DNA of 64,000 nucleotides from Pseudocercospora fijiensis CIRAD86 (lineage: Eukaryota > Ascomycota > Dothideomycetes > Mycosphaerellales > Mycosphaerellaceae). The stretch lies in assembly GCF_000340215.1 (NCBI RefSeq), contig NW_006921536.1:198886-262885 (forward strand), read 5' to 3'. Positions 19,931-31,853 of this stretch are shown one piece after another (the stretch's first letter is position 1; every line of letters starts with the position of its first letter). A program made the position numbers and the translations under genes. The notes under the pieces were generated by a model, which did not search any database, had not been told where the DNA came from, and saw only the letters and a list, made by a program, of their open reading frames with translations.

Positions 19931-21587
19931 AGCGGTGTCATCACTGAAACAGTCACTTCTCGTCACCCAGAGCGTGTTCCTATACGCAAACTGCCGTCCT
20001 CTCGACAGCAAGGAAAGGCATGGCATGAAGCTGGCGTCGATCATGAAGTTTGTAGCTATGCCGGCAACCCGGGAGCTGGATTTTGTTGGTCATGTGTTAT
20101 TAGGTGGGTTCGGCAGAAGATTATTGAGCCTGAGCCGCAAGTCAGCGACTTCTTTGGCAGCGTGGAATCTGCATCAACTCCAGAGTCTATATCATCAGTC
20201 AAGATACAGCTCAGAGATGTCCTTCCAAGTCATCACGGCTTATTAGGTGAAATTGAAAGTGCGAGGCGAGCAATCACACAGCAAGCCAAAGAAGAGCCAG
20301 ATAATTTCAGTCATCAGGGTGGTGCTATGCCTCAAAACATGGTCTGTCTCCGAATAATACAAGTTATACAACCACGTCGATCATCAGACCCAACTTCCAA
20401 CATCTATGACCTATCCAAGGAAAGAAAATCGACATCCTTGATCCATGTAAAATAACACCGTCATCATGCTTTTCACTCTGAGATGAAACCCCAGGGCCCA
20501 AACTCTCCTTTCGCAGTCAGCAACCCTCCACAACCAACCAATCTTCTGTCTCATCATCACAGCCCTATTTTTCATTTTTGTTGTCTACAGTGCCAGCCAT
20601 TCCCCCGAACCTATCGGCTTCGCATCCCACCTTTCCAGCCCAGCCCAGCTCTTTACTCCGGTCGGCTCTGTCGCCACTTTCGGGACACCTCCCGACCACC
20701 CCGTTCTTCCACACGTTTACTCATAGTAGAAACCAACGCCGTAGCAGCACACACCCATTAGCTGCCGTCTCGCACGTCCAGTGAGATTTCGATACGAAGG
20801 TATTAAGGTTCCATGCGCGGCGTCGAACCGGTCTGGGATCACTCCTGTTTCGAGTACTCCAACACGCATCGCATCCTGCTAACTAGCTTCCTTATTACAC
20901 TTCTTCTGCACAGTTACCTATATAGCAGGAATCCATCTCCGGCAGTGTGCTCAGCCGGAGGTGAAGTTTCCAGTCGGAGGACGAGCTGCTCGCCTGTAAT
21001 CATACTAGAATAAATACGGCCTCACATATTCATGTTTTGGACTGACTTGGAATCTTCTTCACAGTTACTCTTCCTAGTAATCCATCTCCGAACGAGGAAC
21101 ACCCGTTAGCGTAAGCTTTGGAGGAGACCATACGCGAGAGGTTCATTTATGCAATAATATATATATAAGCTATTCGACCTAGTTATATATATATAGATTA
21201 AAATAACTTCACCTTCCGACTCAATTGCGGCTCAGCTCCGTAACGACGAAACTGTCCATATCTCGAATGTAGAAGTAAAGAAGGTCAAGCTCTTAAGGTT
21301 ATACACCACAAGCCACTATGTGAATGATTTGCTTTTCTAAGACGACCTTCAAGACACATACACATAACATATCCAAGCGTTCCCGGAACACTTGTAGACT
21401 TCGTCGGCGGCAGTGTGGAATAGCTTTGATCGAAATAATCAGCAAGACGCTTGAGCTTGGTATCATATGGCTGAGTGCCTAGCTCAGAATGACTTCTCAG
21501 GATCGATCATACAGTCATTTGTGGCGTCCGCATATCTAGCGATTCCAGTTCCCAAACACCTTTCCCACCCAAACACACACGTAATCA
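19931..21587. other. 1.65 kb intergenic stretch with partial duplication
   Basis: No supported gene. It contains a C/T-rich block (20480-20770), a hairpin at 20937-20960 (CTCCGGC paired with GCCGGAG) and two related ~40-bp segments at 20900-20942 and 21054-21090. A short TA-rich patch lies at 21145-21200. An unrecognised non-coding RNA or the far 5' region of a neighbour are possible. Confidence 0.4.
20937..20960. repeat. 7-bp stem hairpin in intergenic DNA
   Basis: The inverted repeat CTCCGGC / GCCGGAG encloses a 10-base loop. It sits at the end of the first copy of the 40-bp direct repeat and is not followed by a T run. Confidence 0.5.
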
Positions 21588-22490
21588 TCAAACACAACCC
21601 CCAACCCCATCCCCATCCCCATGCTCATGAAAAACACACCTCTGCATCCTCACCGGATCCCCCAACCTAACCCCCCGATCATGCGCCCCAGCAAAAGCAC
21701 AAACAACATCCGACAAAAACCTCGCCGGCAAAACTCCCGCATGCTCTTCCAACCACCTCATATCAATCCTATAACAATACATAGCAACCAAAGCCTCTCT
21801 CAACCGCGAACCCGGCAACGTAGCAGTATACGCACGCGTAATCTCCTTGGCGGTGGGTAAAAGATCCAAACGTGTATATTCCTCCATCAGCACATCCATA
21901 AGCCCGTTCTTGAAAGTCGGATCGGCGAGCATGTCGCCGAGAGTATAGGCTTGGACGAGAGCAGTCATGAGTTTTCTGAAGGATTCGACTTTGGCGTCGT
22001 CTTTTTCCTCTTCTATGTCGAGGATCACGACGTCGCCGGTATAAATGTATTGTTGATAGATTGCGAACGTTTCGGGGAGAGCCCAGGGGAGTCTGATTTT
22101 GGCGTCTGCTTCCAGGTTGGAAAGCTCGGAGCATGTGGATTGGAGGAAATTTGAGGACTTGGTGAGGATTGTTTTGGGGATGTTGATGACTTGTTGGTCT
22201 TGGCCGACGATGACTTGGACTTCGCTGGTGAAGTCTAGTCTGGGACTTTGTCAGTGCCCTGACGAGATGGAGAGGGAGAGTATCTACCTCTTTCGCTTCA
22301 ATGGTGCTTGGCTCGACCTAGACGGCGAGCGTGAGCGCTTCTTCTGAGTGACGCGTGACTCCTGCTCGAGATTGAGTGGCGACCGAGCGGATTGCGTGAG
22401 AGCAGGAAGTGAGGGTGATGTGTCTCTCACGAATGTTGAACTCAACGTACGTGATCGCGAGTCCATCGTGCCAGAGCCCGGCGTAGCCAT
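21588..22490 (-). CDS. BTB/POZ-domain protein
   Basis: Two exons, 22490-22288 and 22239-21588, with a 48-nt intron (GTAGAT...CCCAG) and a matching split Arg codon, give 284 residues. Residues 1-68 are disordered, Ser-rich, with a basic KKRSRSPSRSS...KRKR segment that could be a nuclear import signal. Then comes a BTB fold: DFTSEVQVIVGQDQQVINIP, LTKSSNFLQSTC and FAIYQQYIYTGDVV. The C-terminal helical part (YTLGDMLADPTFKNGLMDVL) is the BACK-like half common in fungal BTB proteins. It may be an adaptor for Cullin-3 or a dimerisation protein; no other domain is present. The His/Asp/Gly C-terminus (HEHGDGDGVGG) is unusual. Confidence 0.85.
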
Positions 22491-22803
22491 ATGGTATGGG
22501 ATGAGCAGGACCACATCGAAATTCGAGACAGATTGTGCTGCCTACAGCGATCGCGGGAAGTCGCTCGCACCTGAGGCAGGTGCACCTCCCAAACAGCGAG
22601 GCAGTCGCAAATCCTCATATCGCCAAAGATCGCCCTGGAGAGATTCAAACACGCTTCAACGCCAATGAAGCAGATCAGGTCCATGTCTTCGATCATGCAA
22701 TTTCATGCATCTCGCAGTACCGTTTTGCCTAGGTTATCGTGTACAATGTCGTCTAATTGTAGCTCAAGCCATGGAACGCATACAATCACTCTTCACCATC
22801 TCC
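22491..22803. other. Short intergenic stretch
   Basis: It lies upstream of the BTB gene and downstream of the Pmp3-like gene, both on the minus strand. No motif or gene seen. Confidence 0.5.
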
Positions 22804-23261
22804 TCAAGCCTTCGCATAAGCCGGCGGCGGCGGTACTCCCTGGGCATGTGCATGCGCATTCACGGGACCAGCATCATAATACCCCTGCTGTGCTGGCGGC
22901 GGCACCCCATCCACACCACCCCTCCCATAATCCCTTCCATACCCACCCGTATTCGCCTTCCGACTAAAAACCCCCGGCGCATCCCTCTCCTCGTATATCC
23001 CCCTCTGCGCCAACTCTTTCCGATGGAAATACACATATTCCACATAAAACGCATGGATATGTCCGGGAAAGAAACCCAGAATTGTGAGACAGATGTTGAT
23101 GAGCAGGTCTGCGCCGCAGCCGGCAACGAGGAAGACGCCGATGGGTGGGACTAGAGATGAAAAAAGAAAAGGGTTAGTTAGTTGGCAACAAGTGGTGGAT
23201 TTGTGGGGCAGAGAGACGTACGGAAGATGGTGAGGATGATGAGGATGATAGCTGAGATCAT
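22804..23261 (-). CDS. Pmp3/UPF0057-family membrane protein with long tail
   Basis: Two exons, 23261-23222 and 23150-22804, intron 71 nt (GTACGT...CTCTAG), together 128 residues. The first 55 residues are the Pmp3/RCI2 double hairpin: MISAIILIILTIF, then LPPIGVFLVAGCGADLLINI and CLTILGFFPGHIHAFYVEYV. In yeast Pmp3 this small plasma-membrane protein affects membrane potential and salt tolerance; Sna-type relatives have cytosolic tails and go to the vacuole. Here a ~70-residue tail rich in Gly, Tyr and Pro ends PPPPAYAKA with PPAQQGYY, resembling Sna2/Sna3-like proteins with PPxY-type sorting signals. No exact PPxY is visible (PPAY is close), so Rsp5 binding is only inference. Confidence 0.88.
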
Positions 23262-23838
23262 TTTTGCGATTGCGACTGCGACTTCTTCTTTTTGTGGAAG
23301 AGTCGTTGGGGTATTAGTCGTTTCAATGCTTGTCGCTTGGACTTTTCTTCGAGGACTGGGTCGGATTCCTACTCGACTGGTCGCGGGGAAAGGATTGTGA
23401 GTTCAGAAGTTGGTGTTTGGATGAAGTCGATGGATGGTCGGGTTCGTCTTCTTCGTCTTCGTGATACTTTTGAGGTGAGAGAACGCGCGAGTTTTGATTT
23501 CATGGCGCAGCAATAGTAATAAAGCTTGCGAAAGATTGTTGTCCAGGATGTCAGGGCAGGTGACGCGTTTGCGTCACTGGAAACAAGCTTCTTTCTCGCC
23601 CTTGCCTTGCCGATGCCGCTCTCGATTCGATTCTCTTGTGAATTGTGGCGTAGCTGCACTTGTGGCGTTGCTCTTGCTGCACGAATCAGATGGTAGACGT
23701 GGGAGATGGTACAATAATGCACGTATGATACCAATTCAATTCAATACCAGCTGTGTCATACAGCTCCAGACCTACATAGCTCATGCTATTCATTAATGCC
23801 TCTGAATCAACCATAACTCTGCTAACCGGCCTACCTGC
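23262..23838. other. Intergenic stretch
   Basis: It contains the promoter of the Pmp3-like gene and the 3' flank of the next minus-strand gene. Small ORFs on both strands lack motifs. Confidence 0.45.
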
Positions 23839-25641
23839 CTAGACCTCCATTCCATCAAAAACATTCATCCATGTTGGAGGGTCCGGTGTGATATCTTCTG
23901 CAACTGGACTCTTGAGTGGACTGCCCTCATCAGAAGCATCACCCAGCTCACCACGACGATTGATATGAGTTGTGAAACGTGGTGGTGTGCGCATAACCGT
24001 TCTTGGCCGCTCGGCAGTGTCGCTCCATAGACTGCTGCACGGGCTCGGACTTTCGAGTTGCATGTCACGGCGCATGTGCATTTCCAGATCGCGCATGCGC
24101 ACGGAAGGCGTTTGCCGCTTGTTTGAGATCAGTCCTCGGAGAGGAGAGGGAAGTGACTGGTCGCCTCCCAATTGATTGCAGGCATCTGGCCGCCTCCTCA
24201 TAGTAAGCGGCATAGCGCACCGCATAAAGGTCTCATGCCGGACTCCGTCTAAATAGTGTTTCGTGACTTTCGCGCTCAGCTCTAGGGGCATGGTGAAGAC
24301 GTCTTGGCGTTGAGCTCCAATTTGCGAAGCCATTACGGATGGGACTCGACCGCGGAAGCACTTGTCTTCGTCGATCCAATGTAGCCAGTCTCCTGATGGC
24401 CCTGCGAAGTACTTAATCTCGACGGACGACATGGATGAGAACGGTCGTTGTGAGGAGATTGTTGGCTTCAGAACGAAGCATTGAGTCTCTGCAACCACGT
24501 TTTGCAGATCGTTAAAACTGATGACGGGAGGGTTCCAGCTGTAGTGCAGATGTAGCGTAATGCGATGGTCTCGACGAGTTCTGGCTAGCGTGGAGAAGTT
24601 GACCTCAACAGTTGGGTAGCGTCCAGGAGAGTAGTTCCTAGATGAAAGCCTCAGCAAGTGTTTGGCCAAGCGACAGCTTAAACTGCCGCGTTAAACATCG
24701 CGATCTCGGCCACTTCCACGTCCCGGAGGTGTCTTAACTACACTTACCAGCAGTGTTGAGCGAGGCAGAACTCTTCGAGAGCAGTCTCAAAGTCCGCTGA
24801 CGATTTCCAATGAAGTTGATGATTGCCAATGTGCTGCTGCCGTTCGATGCGATCCTTCATGTCTTCAACGATGCTCGAGACCGTGATCGTCATGGGCTGC
24901 GTTCCAAGTCCTGCGAGGAAATCGTGCAGGGTTCGCATCAATTCGTCGGGTTGAGCTTCCACTGCGAATGGACCGTAAGCATTTCTTTCAATGCTTTCAA
25001 CGCTTTACTCACTGATACCCGGTCCCTGCCTCTCAATAAAAGCCTCCACAGTCGCATACAAAGTCTCACGACTAATCGCATCCTCGAACGCCTTCTCCTA
25101 GAACAAAACTTCGTATCCACTCCGAACGTCCGGAAGCCTCCACGTCGTTGTAATGTCTCTGTCATAGACGATGGCCCGACCATTCTTGGCGTGTGAGCTT
25201 GCCACTATGCGAGGGCAGGATCCGGGCACAACTTCCGCCATAGCCACGTCCACCTGTCTCTGATCGGTGTTCTTCTCCGCTCGATTGTATGCGGCGTGGA
25301 AGGGATGCCAGCATTCTATCTGTAGGAAATGGGTAGAATCATTAGCGAAATTCAAATACTCTGGAAACAGATCTGGAGAGGATAGTGCTGTCTTCCACGC
25401 GCAGAGCGAAGTATGGTTCTCGCGAGTGAGTCGTCCAAAGACCAATGTGTGGAGCTTCAAGCTTGAATTTACTTACCGCATCACTCCGGGGTGGCCATTG
25501 TGCTCCTGATGAAGTAAGATTGATCCGATCGTGAATAAATTGATACAGCTCTTCCAACTGCGCCACCTGGTGGCGTGATGATGAGTCCGAATCGCTTCCA
25601 TTCAAGGTCGTTTCGTCACTCGCACGGGTTGCTGGTCGCTG
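23839..25641 (-). CDS. Unrecognised multi-exon gene with an in-frame TAG
   Basis: Exons by splice signals and frame: 25641-25477 (donor GTAAGT), 25418-25013 (donor GTGAGT), 24961-24748 (donor GTAAGT) and 24682-23839, together about 540 codons. All junction phases agree. Exon 2 contains one in-frame TAG at 25098-25100; the reading continues naturally after it (EKAFEDAISRETLYATVEAF). The 5' end is unresolved: the first listed exon has no ATG but follows an acceptor (ATTATAG); an upstream exon ending at 25807 before GTACGT, with ATG at 25899, would join in phase. The protein is globular in its first two thirds, with a disordered Arg/Ser/Pro C-terminus. No family recognised. Confidence 0.6.
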
Positions 25642-26090
25642 CTATAATCATGAGCAACGCGATCGGGACTGAAGCCGTGTCTTGCAAGGATGTCCAAACC
25701 TCGGGAGATGCCATGCTGCTGATATTGATGCTTGCCAAAGTGATGTGTTGTGCGCGGCTCGTTGCTCATTCTTCGAGGTCGGGATTTGAAGTCGATGGAT
25801 ACGTACATGTAGAGTCATCAGCAGGCGCTGATCATCCGCCTGCTGTGATGGCTCCTGCCAGTCGCAGCCAGTCTGTTGGCAAGAGCGATTCTGCAACATC
25901 GACCGTCCCAGAGGGGCGCTTGCAGGCAATGCACCCTGTGGAGGCACTTGTGGTCACCAGCTTAGTATCTAAAAGACGAGGCCGACATGGTCACGTCTCA
26001 ACATGAGATTTTTGAAACTGCAACATTTCCAAAGGTGAACGCAACTGGTTAGCGAAGAAAAACCGATCCAAAACCTGGGCATCCACTGCA
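25642..26090. other. Region with possible 5' exon of the preceding gene
   Basis: A candidate first exon (25899-25807, minus strand, MLQNRSCQQTGCDWQEPSQQ...) is followed by a strong GTACGT donor and could splice over 165 nt to 25641. Otherwise it is the 3' flank of the mitochondrial kinase gene. Not proven. Confidence 0.35.
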
Positions 26091-27425
26091 TCACAGAGCA
26101 TCCATGGCAGCCCTCGTGCTCAGCCTCTCATTCTGATTGCCCAGCCTGTTGATCTGCAGAAAAGCATCGCAGCCGTAGCCTTCCAGACTGTGCACCTCTA
26201 GCGAACCAGCCCAGTACTCTGCATAGATCTTGCTCATTGGAAGGCCCATTCCCAGCTTCAGATCAGGCGGTCGCTCTGAGAGTGTCGTCAGAGAGCTGTC
26301 TCTCTTTTTGGGAACATGGCTTTCGTCGGCTGGTGAAGGACGTAACTCCTGCATAGTCCCTGCTAGCTTCGGTACCTGGCCCAGATTATGCAAACGGGTG
26401 TTGCGTCGAGGACCTTTGGCAAAAGACCATAGGTATGGCAGGATGTCCCTATCAATACCGCCTCCCTGGTCGGAAACGCGGATAATGGCATGCTGCGCCG
26501 TTCCGCATATCAGTACCTCGATCGGCGGCGGCTTCTCCAGTCCTCTCTGCTCCACTGCGGCCTGTATACTATTCCTCAACAACTCTCCGATGATGTATTC
26601 GAGATGTGACGGGACATATGGGAAAGTGGTATCTAGATGGCCTTGCAGTACGATGTCAGGAATGGCAACATGTGATCCATATGCTTGGGAGCAGAGCTCT
26701 CTGGCCATTTTGGCACACTTTTCAACAACCTCCTTGGCATTACACTTGAGAAAGATTTCGCCAACGAACTCATCGTCGGGTGATGTGGTCGACTTCCCGG
26801 GAAAGTGCCAGAGCGAGTGGAAGGTATGGGTCAAAGCCAAATGCTGCTCGGCAATCGTCCTACGACTGATTCGAGATCGCAAAAGGTTGATCATGAAGCG
26901 ATCGCACTCGTCGCTGCTGATTGAGTCCTGGATTTCAAGAATTCCGATGGCAAGCTGCGGAATGACGGCCAAGTGCTCGTTGAGCGTGAGCTTCAGAAGC
27001 TCACAGTAACGATGATTGTCTTCAAGAGTGCGCACTTCGGGCACTTTGCGGAATCGCTCGAAGGCAGCGTGGTACAGGGCGTAGACTTGGCTGATGTGCT
27101 GATTGGTCACGGCGGTATATGGCAACATTTGGATGTTACGCAGCCTGTGCGCGATGCGCGTTGGCAGCTCAACACGAACATAGTTGGCAGATTCGATGAG
27201 CCGCTTCTCGGTCAATGTTCGTCCAAAAAAGGTCAGTTGGCGTAGACTGATGGGTCTGGCTTCTCGTGCGACCCATTCGTCGAGGGCGTTTGACGGTCCG
27301 CAGGGCGGCGGCACTGCTCCGGGATGCAGCGCGTTGATTGTGGGCGAGGCTGCTGTGGCGAAGGCTCTCGCGCGGATGGCTGGCGGTAGTGCGAGCAGGG
27401 AGCGGGCATTCAGGGATAATGGCAT
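26091..27425 (-). CDS. Mitochondrial PDK/BCKDK-type protein kinase
   Basis: Phosphorylates and inactivates the E1 subunit of the pyruvate or branched-chain 2-oxoacid dehydrogenase complex in the mitochondrial matrix. 444 residues from ATG 27425. The N-terminus MPLSLNARSLLALPPAIRAR is an amphipathic mitochondrial presequence. A helical domain follows (ARPISLRQLTFFGR; VRVELPTRIAHRLRNIQMLP, typical of the family). Then comes a GHKL ATPase fold with the N box (IIGELLRNSIQA), the G1 box (VSDQGGGID) and the G2 box (GMGLPMSKIYAEYWAG). An Arg/Ser-rich insert lies between G1 and G2. Yeast has two such kinases (Pkp1, Pkp2); I cannot decide which one this matches, so no symbol is given. Confidence 0.92.
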   Translation of the reverse strand: MPLSLNARSLLALPPAIRARAFATAASPTINALHPGAVPPPCGPSNALDEWVAREARPISLRQLTFFGRTLTEKRLIESANYVRVELPTRIAHRLRNIQMLPYTAVTNQHISQVYALYHAAFERFRKVPEVRTLEDNHRYCELLKLTLNEHLAVIPQLAIGILEIQDSISSDECDRFMINLLRSRISRRTIAEQHLALTHTFHSLWHFPGKSTTSPDDEFVGEIFLKCNAKEVVEKCAKMARELCSQAYGSHVAIPDIVLQGHLDTTFPYVPSHLEYIIGELLRNSIQAAVEQRGLEKPPPIEVLICGTAQHAIIRVSDQGGGIDRDILPYLWSFAKGPRRNTRLHNLGQVPKLAGTMQELRPSPADESHVPKKRDSSLTTLSERPPDLKLGMGLPMSKIYAEYWAGSLEVHSLEGYGCDAFLQINRLGNQNERLSTRAAMDAL

Positions 27426-28275
27426 AGCAGCGGGAGAGAAGGGGTGAGTCGATGTGGACGTGAAGACGATGTACTGTACCACGGCCGACGGGCTGCCAGA
27501 TATTCTATCCCGACCAATGCCAAGACATGGAACCGGAGCTGTCTACGAGCTCGAGGGCAGCGATGGTGGGGCTGACGCTGTGCTGTTCCTGAGGCACACG
27601 TCTCTGCCATGCCATGCCACACCACAATGTGACAGCCGCCTTTGTCGCCTGCCAAAGCCAAAACGTCATTCTCCAGACTCTAGCAGACAAGCGGCCAGCA
27701 CTGCACTCCACCGCATCTCATCTGCTGCCTTCACCTCATCGAGCAATTGCTGCGCAGTGCAGTGCATTTTAGACGTCCTGCCTGCCGCCTTCCTCCCCAT
27801 CCGACACATTGCTTCCGCCCACACATACACACAATCGCCGCCTGCCCACGCGCATCGCATCGCCGGCACACGCACACGCACACGCACACGCGCACGCACA
27901 AGCACAAGCAGACATCCCATCCAGCAAACCTGGACTGAACGGCGCGCAGTGTCTGCAGCCACTTCCCGCAGCACACGCACCCCCCTTCGCCGCAGCAGCT
28001 GCAGCTGCAGCCTGCGCACACACTGGCTCTGGCAATGGATAATGTAAGCTCCCACACCATTGTTCTTCCACCAACACTCCACTCCCACACCGCATACCGC
28101 CCCCCTACAATCCGCCCTGCCGCCTGCCGCCTGCCGCCTGCTGCTCCGTGCCCCCCCCCGGCTACGCACATCCATCGTCACAACTCACATGCATGTATGC
28201 GCATGCGCTACTGCTGTCCTCGTTGTTAATCAGAAACAAGGCTGACGTAATGATGCCAAACAGCTAGGAAGTGAC
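27426..28275. promoter_or_regulatory. Divergent promoter region with CA-rich repeats
   Basis: Shared upstream region of the mitochondrial kinase (minus) and the USP7-like gene (plus). It contains a CACACG/CACAAG repeat at about 27865-27910 and C-rich CCGCCTG repeats near 28110-28145. A potential mini-exon ATGGATAAT|GTAAGC occurs at 28035, but I could not join it in frame to the main exon. The long, stop-poor CA/CG repeats explain the chance ORFs here. Confidence 0.5.
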
Positions 28276-31200
28276 ATGCTACTAGACTCCGACTACGACG
28301 AGAAGCGCCTGACCCCGAGCGAAGACACCGATAACGTCGCCATCATATCGCCAGACGACGCCGACAGCATGGACGCCGACGCCGACCCCGATCCCGCATC
28401 TGAGCCCGCCCAACCCCTCGCCGACGACCACGACGCTATGCTCGCCCGCTTCATGCCGGCATCGCCAGACTACGAGACAGAAGCTGAAGCCTGGCACACA
28501 TGGGACATCGTCGACTGGACAAAGCAGCCCAAGCGGACACATGGCCCAGTCTTCCACTGCGCTGGCCATCCCTGGCGGGTGCTGTTCTTTCCAGCAGGTA
28601 ATTCCGCTTCGGAGAGTGTATCCTTCTATCTCGAACAGGGCTTTGAGGAGGAGAAGGGCCAGAAGCCGCCAGAGGACTGGTACGCATGTGCCCAGTTCAT
28701 GCTGGTGCTGTCCAACCCCAACGACCCGTCAATATACATTCATCATGAGGCGAACCATAGATTCACAGCAGACGAGGGCGACTGGGGCTTCACACGCTTC
28801 GCCGACAAGAATCGCATATTTGCCTCCAAATTCGACAACCACACACGGCCGCTCGTCGAAAATGGCGTCGCTCGCATGACCGCATATGTGCGCGTGCTGA
28901 AGGACCCCACTGGAGTGCTATGGCACAATTTCGTTAATTACGACAGCAAGAAAGAGACTGGCATGGTTGGTCTACGCAACCAGGGCGCCACGTGCTATCT
29001 CAATTCGCTGCTCCAGTCTCTATACCTCACCGGTGCCTTCCGCAAAGCCGTCTACCAGATTCCTACCGAGACCCAAGCCGATCGAGAAGCATCGGCTTCT
29101 GCATACTGCCTACAGCGCTTATTCTACCGTCTCCAGGCCGACTCAGTGGCCGTCGGCACGCAGGAGCTCACCCATTCCTTTGGCTGGGAGAGCAGGCAAA
29201 TATTCGAGCAGCAGGATGTGCAGGAGCTTTCTCGAATCTTGATGGAGAAGCTGGAGGCGCGCATGAAAGGCACAGAGGCGGAGAACGCACTCAATAACAT
29301 GTTCGTGGGCAAGATGAAAACATACTTGAAGTGCATCAACGTGGAATACGAGTCGAGCCGGATTGAGGACTTTTGGGACCTTCAGCTCAACGTCTCGGGA
29401 TGCAGGAGTCTCGATGACAGTTTCCGAGATTACATCCAAGTGGAGACATTGGAAGGCGACAACAAGTACGCGGCCGAGGGCTTTGGCCTGCAGGATGCCA
29501 AGAAGGGTGTCATTTTCGAGAGTTTCCCTAATGTGCTGCATCTCCAGCTCAAGCGATTCGAGTACGATTTCCAGCGGGATGCGATGATGAAGGTCAACGA
29601 CCGATACGAATTTCCAGAGGTCTTCGATGCATCGCCATATCTGGACGAGACTGCAGACAAGTCGGAACCATATGTCTACCATCTACATGGCGTGTTGGTG
29701 CACTCTGGAGACCTCAACGCTGGACACTACTATGCTTTCCTGAAGCCCGAGAAGAACGGCCAATTCTTCCGCTTTGACGACGATCGAGTGACGCGCGCGA
29801 CAAAGCGCGAAGCGATCGACGACAACTTCGGTGGTGACTATCAGAATGCCAACGGCGTGGCGAAGGGCCAGAATCCATACACGCGCCAGTGGAGTACGAA
29901 GCGATCGAACAACGCATACATGTTGGTCTACATCCGCGAAAGCCGGTTAGACGAGATTCTTCTGCCAGATGATCAAGTCAAGCCGCCCGAGCACCTCCCG
30001 GCCAAGATCGCAGAAGAACGCGCGCTCGCAGAAAGGCGGAGAAAGGAGAGAGAAGAGGCGCATCTCTACATGACCGTTCAGGTGGCATCGGAGGAGAACT
30101 TCAAGGCTTACCAAGGTGTAGATCTGATTCCGTGGTCGCCGGACAGTCCGGACGACCCAGCAGCGCCAAAGAGCCATCGCATTCTCAAGTCAACTACTGC
30201 TCGCGAGTTCACAGCCATGATGGCAAAGGATCTCGGTGTTGACGTTGACCTTATCCGGCCATGGGTCATGGTGAATCGACAGAACGGCACGATTCGGCCC
30301 GACCAGCCGCTGTCCTGGCCAGATATGACTTTGCAAGAAGCGTCTGACAAGTTCAGCACGCGTTCGGCAGGCTTCCGAGTTTTCATTGAGCAAACGACAC
30401 GCGACGAGGACGGACGTCCCAAATGGCCCAGCGAGAGCGATCAGCTGCCAACAGCACCCATGGTGAATGGTGCGCAACCGCACAGCAACAAGCCCATCAT
30501 CCTCTTCCTGAAACACTTCGATGTCGACAAGCAGCAACTTCAAGGCATCGGCCACGTCTACATGTATCCGCTCGAGAAAGCCGTCGACCTTGTGCCTCAC
30601 ATCATGAACATCATGGGATGGGAACCCGGCGTCGCGCTTGAGCTCTACGAAGAAATCAAGCAAAACTATATCGAGCCGATGAAGCCGAAGAATACACTTG
30701 TGGCATCGGAAATCCAGGACGGAGACATTATCTGCTTCCAACGCTCGCTGACAGAAGCGGAGATTGTGGCGATGAGACAGACGAACCCGACCGCATCATT
30801 GAAAGCGGACCAGTTCTACGACTACCTGATGAACCGACTCTTCGTCAACTTCACTCCGAAGACACTTGCCAATCTCAGATTGCGAAACGAGGAAGATCAG
30901 CGATTTTCCCTTGCTCTATCAAAGAAGGACGGCTACGATGTACTCGCCCGCAAAGTCGCAGAACACCTTTCATCCATCAACGAAACGCCCGTGGATCCCT
31001 CACACATTCGTTTTACGACCACGAATATCCAATCAGGCAAGCCACGGACGGCGGTGAAGCGGCAGCAAGGAGCTACAGTGAACACCATCCTTTTCGGCTC
31101 CACTGGCTACGGTGGATACACGTATGCGCCAACGCAATCAGCAGATCACCTCTTCTACGAAGTCCTGGACATGAGTCTTACGGATCTTGAACAGCGTAAG

Positions 31201-31853
31201 ACGCTCAAGCTGACGTGGCTCTCCGAAGGCATTACCAAAGAGGAGCCTGTCGAACTCCTCGTGCACAAGCAATCCAACTTCATTGCTGTCCTGGAAGTGA
31301 TGCAAAAGCAACTACAACTCCCCGAGGATGTCGCGGTTCGATTCTACGAGGTGCATAGCAACAAGGTCTACAAAGTTTTGACGCCCACTCAAGGCATAGT
31401 GACACTTAACGATTTCATGAGCCTTTATGCAGAGAAGGTGCCAGAGGAAGAAAAAGAGCTTGATCCGGCCAAAGGAGACCGCCTGCTCTCCTGCATGCAC
31501 TTCGAAAAGGAACCCTCAAAGTCACATGGCATACCATTTGTCTTCCTCATGAAGGATGGCGAGGTCTTCAAGGAGACGAAAGAACGGTTATCCAAGCGAA
31601 CAGGCATCAAAGGCAAGAACTTTGAGAAAGTCAGGTTTGCTGTGGTCAAGGGGGGCCAGAATTACAGCAGACCTGTCTGGATCGATGACGGTAAGCCTTA
31701 CTTCAGTGCACGCGATCCGATCAACACATACTAATTTTGCTCATAGATGACATTCTTTCCGAAAAAATCGGCCCCGAAGATCACCTTGGTCTCGAACATC
31801 CTAACAGGAATCGAAACAACTGGGTGCGTTATGAGAGCTTGAATATCCGTTAG
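28276..31853 (+). CDS. UBP15: Ubiquitin carboxyl-terminal hydrolase, USP7/Ubp15 type
   Basis: Cysteine protease removing ubiquitin from substrates, in yeast Ubp15 acting in endocytosis and cell-cycle entry. Two exons: 28276-31690 and 31747-31853; intron GTAAGC...ACTAAT...CATAG, 56 nt. The second exon restores the expected C-terminus (DILSEKIGPEDHLGLEHPNR); unspliced reading ends at 31734 with an unrelated tail. 1,173 residues. Domains: acidic N-terminus, MATH domain about 65-215 (WHTWDIVDW; GVARMTAYVRVLKDP), UCH catalytic domain with Cys240 in GLRNQGATCYLNSLLQSL, His484 in GDLNAGHYYAFLKP and the following FRFDDD, then the tandem ubiquitin-like C-terminal domains to about 1150. Complete for the family. 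Confidence 0.95.

Noticed and set aside
27666..28181. Cys/Val-rich ORFs on the minus strand upstream of the USP7-like gene
   Set aside because: They are produced by the CACACG and CCGCCTG repeats, which lack stops in several frames.
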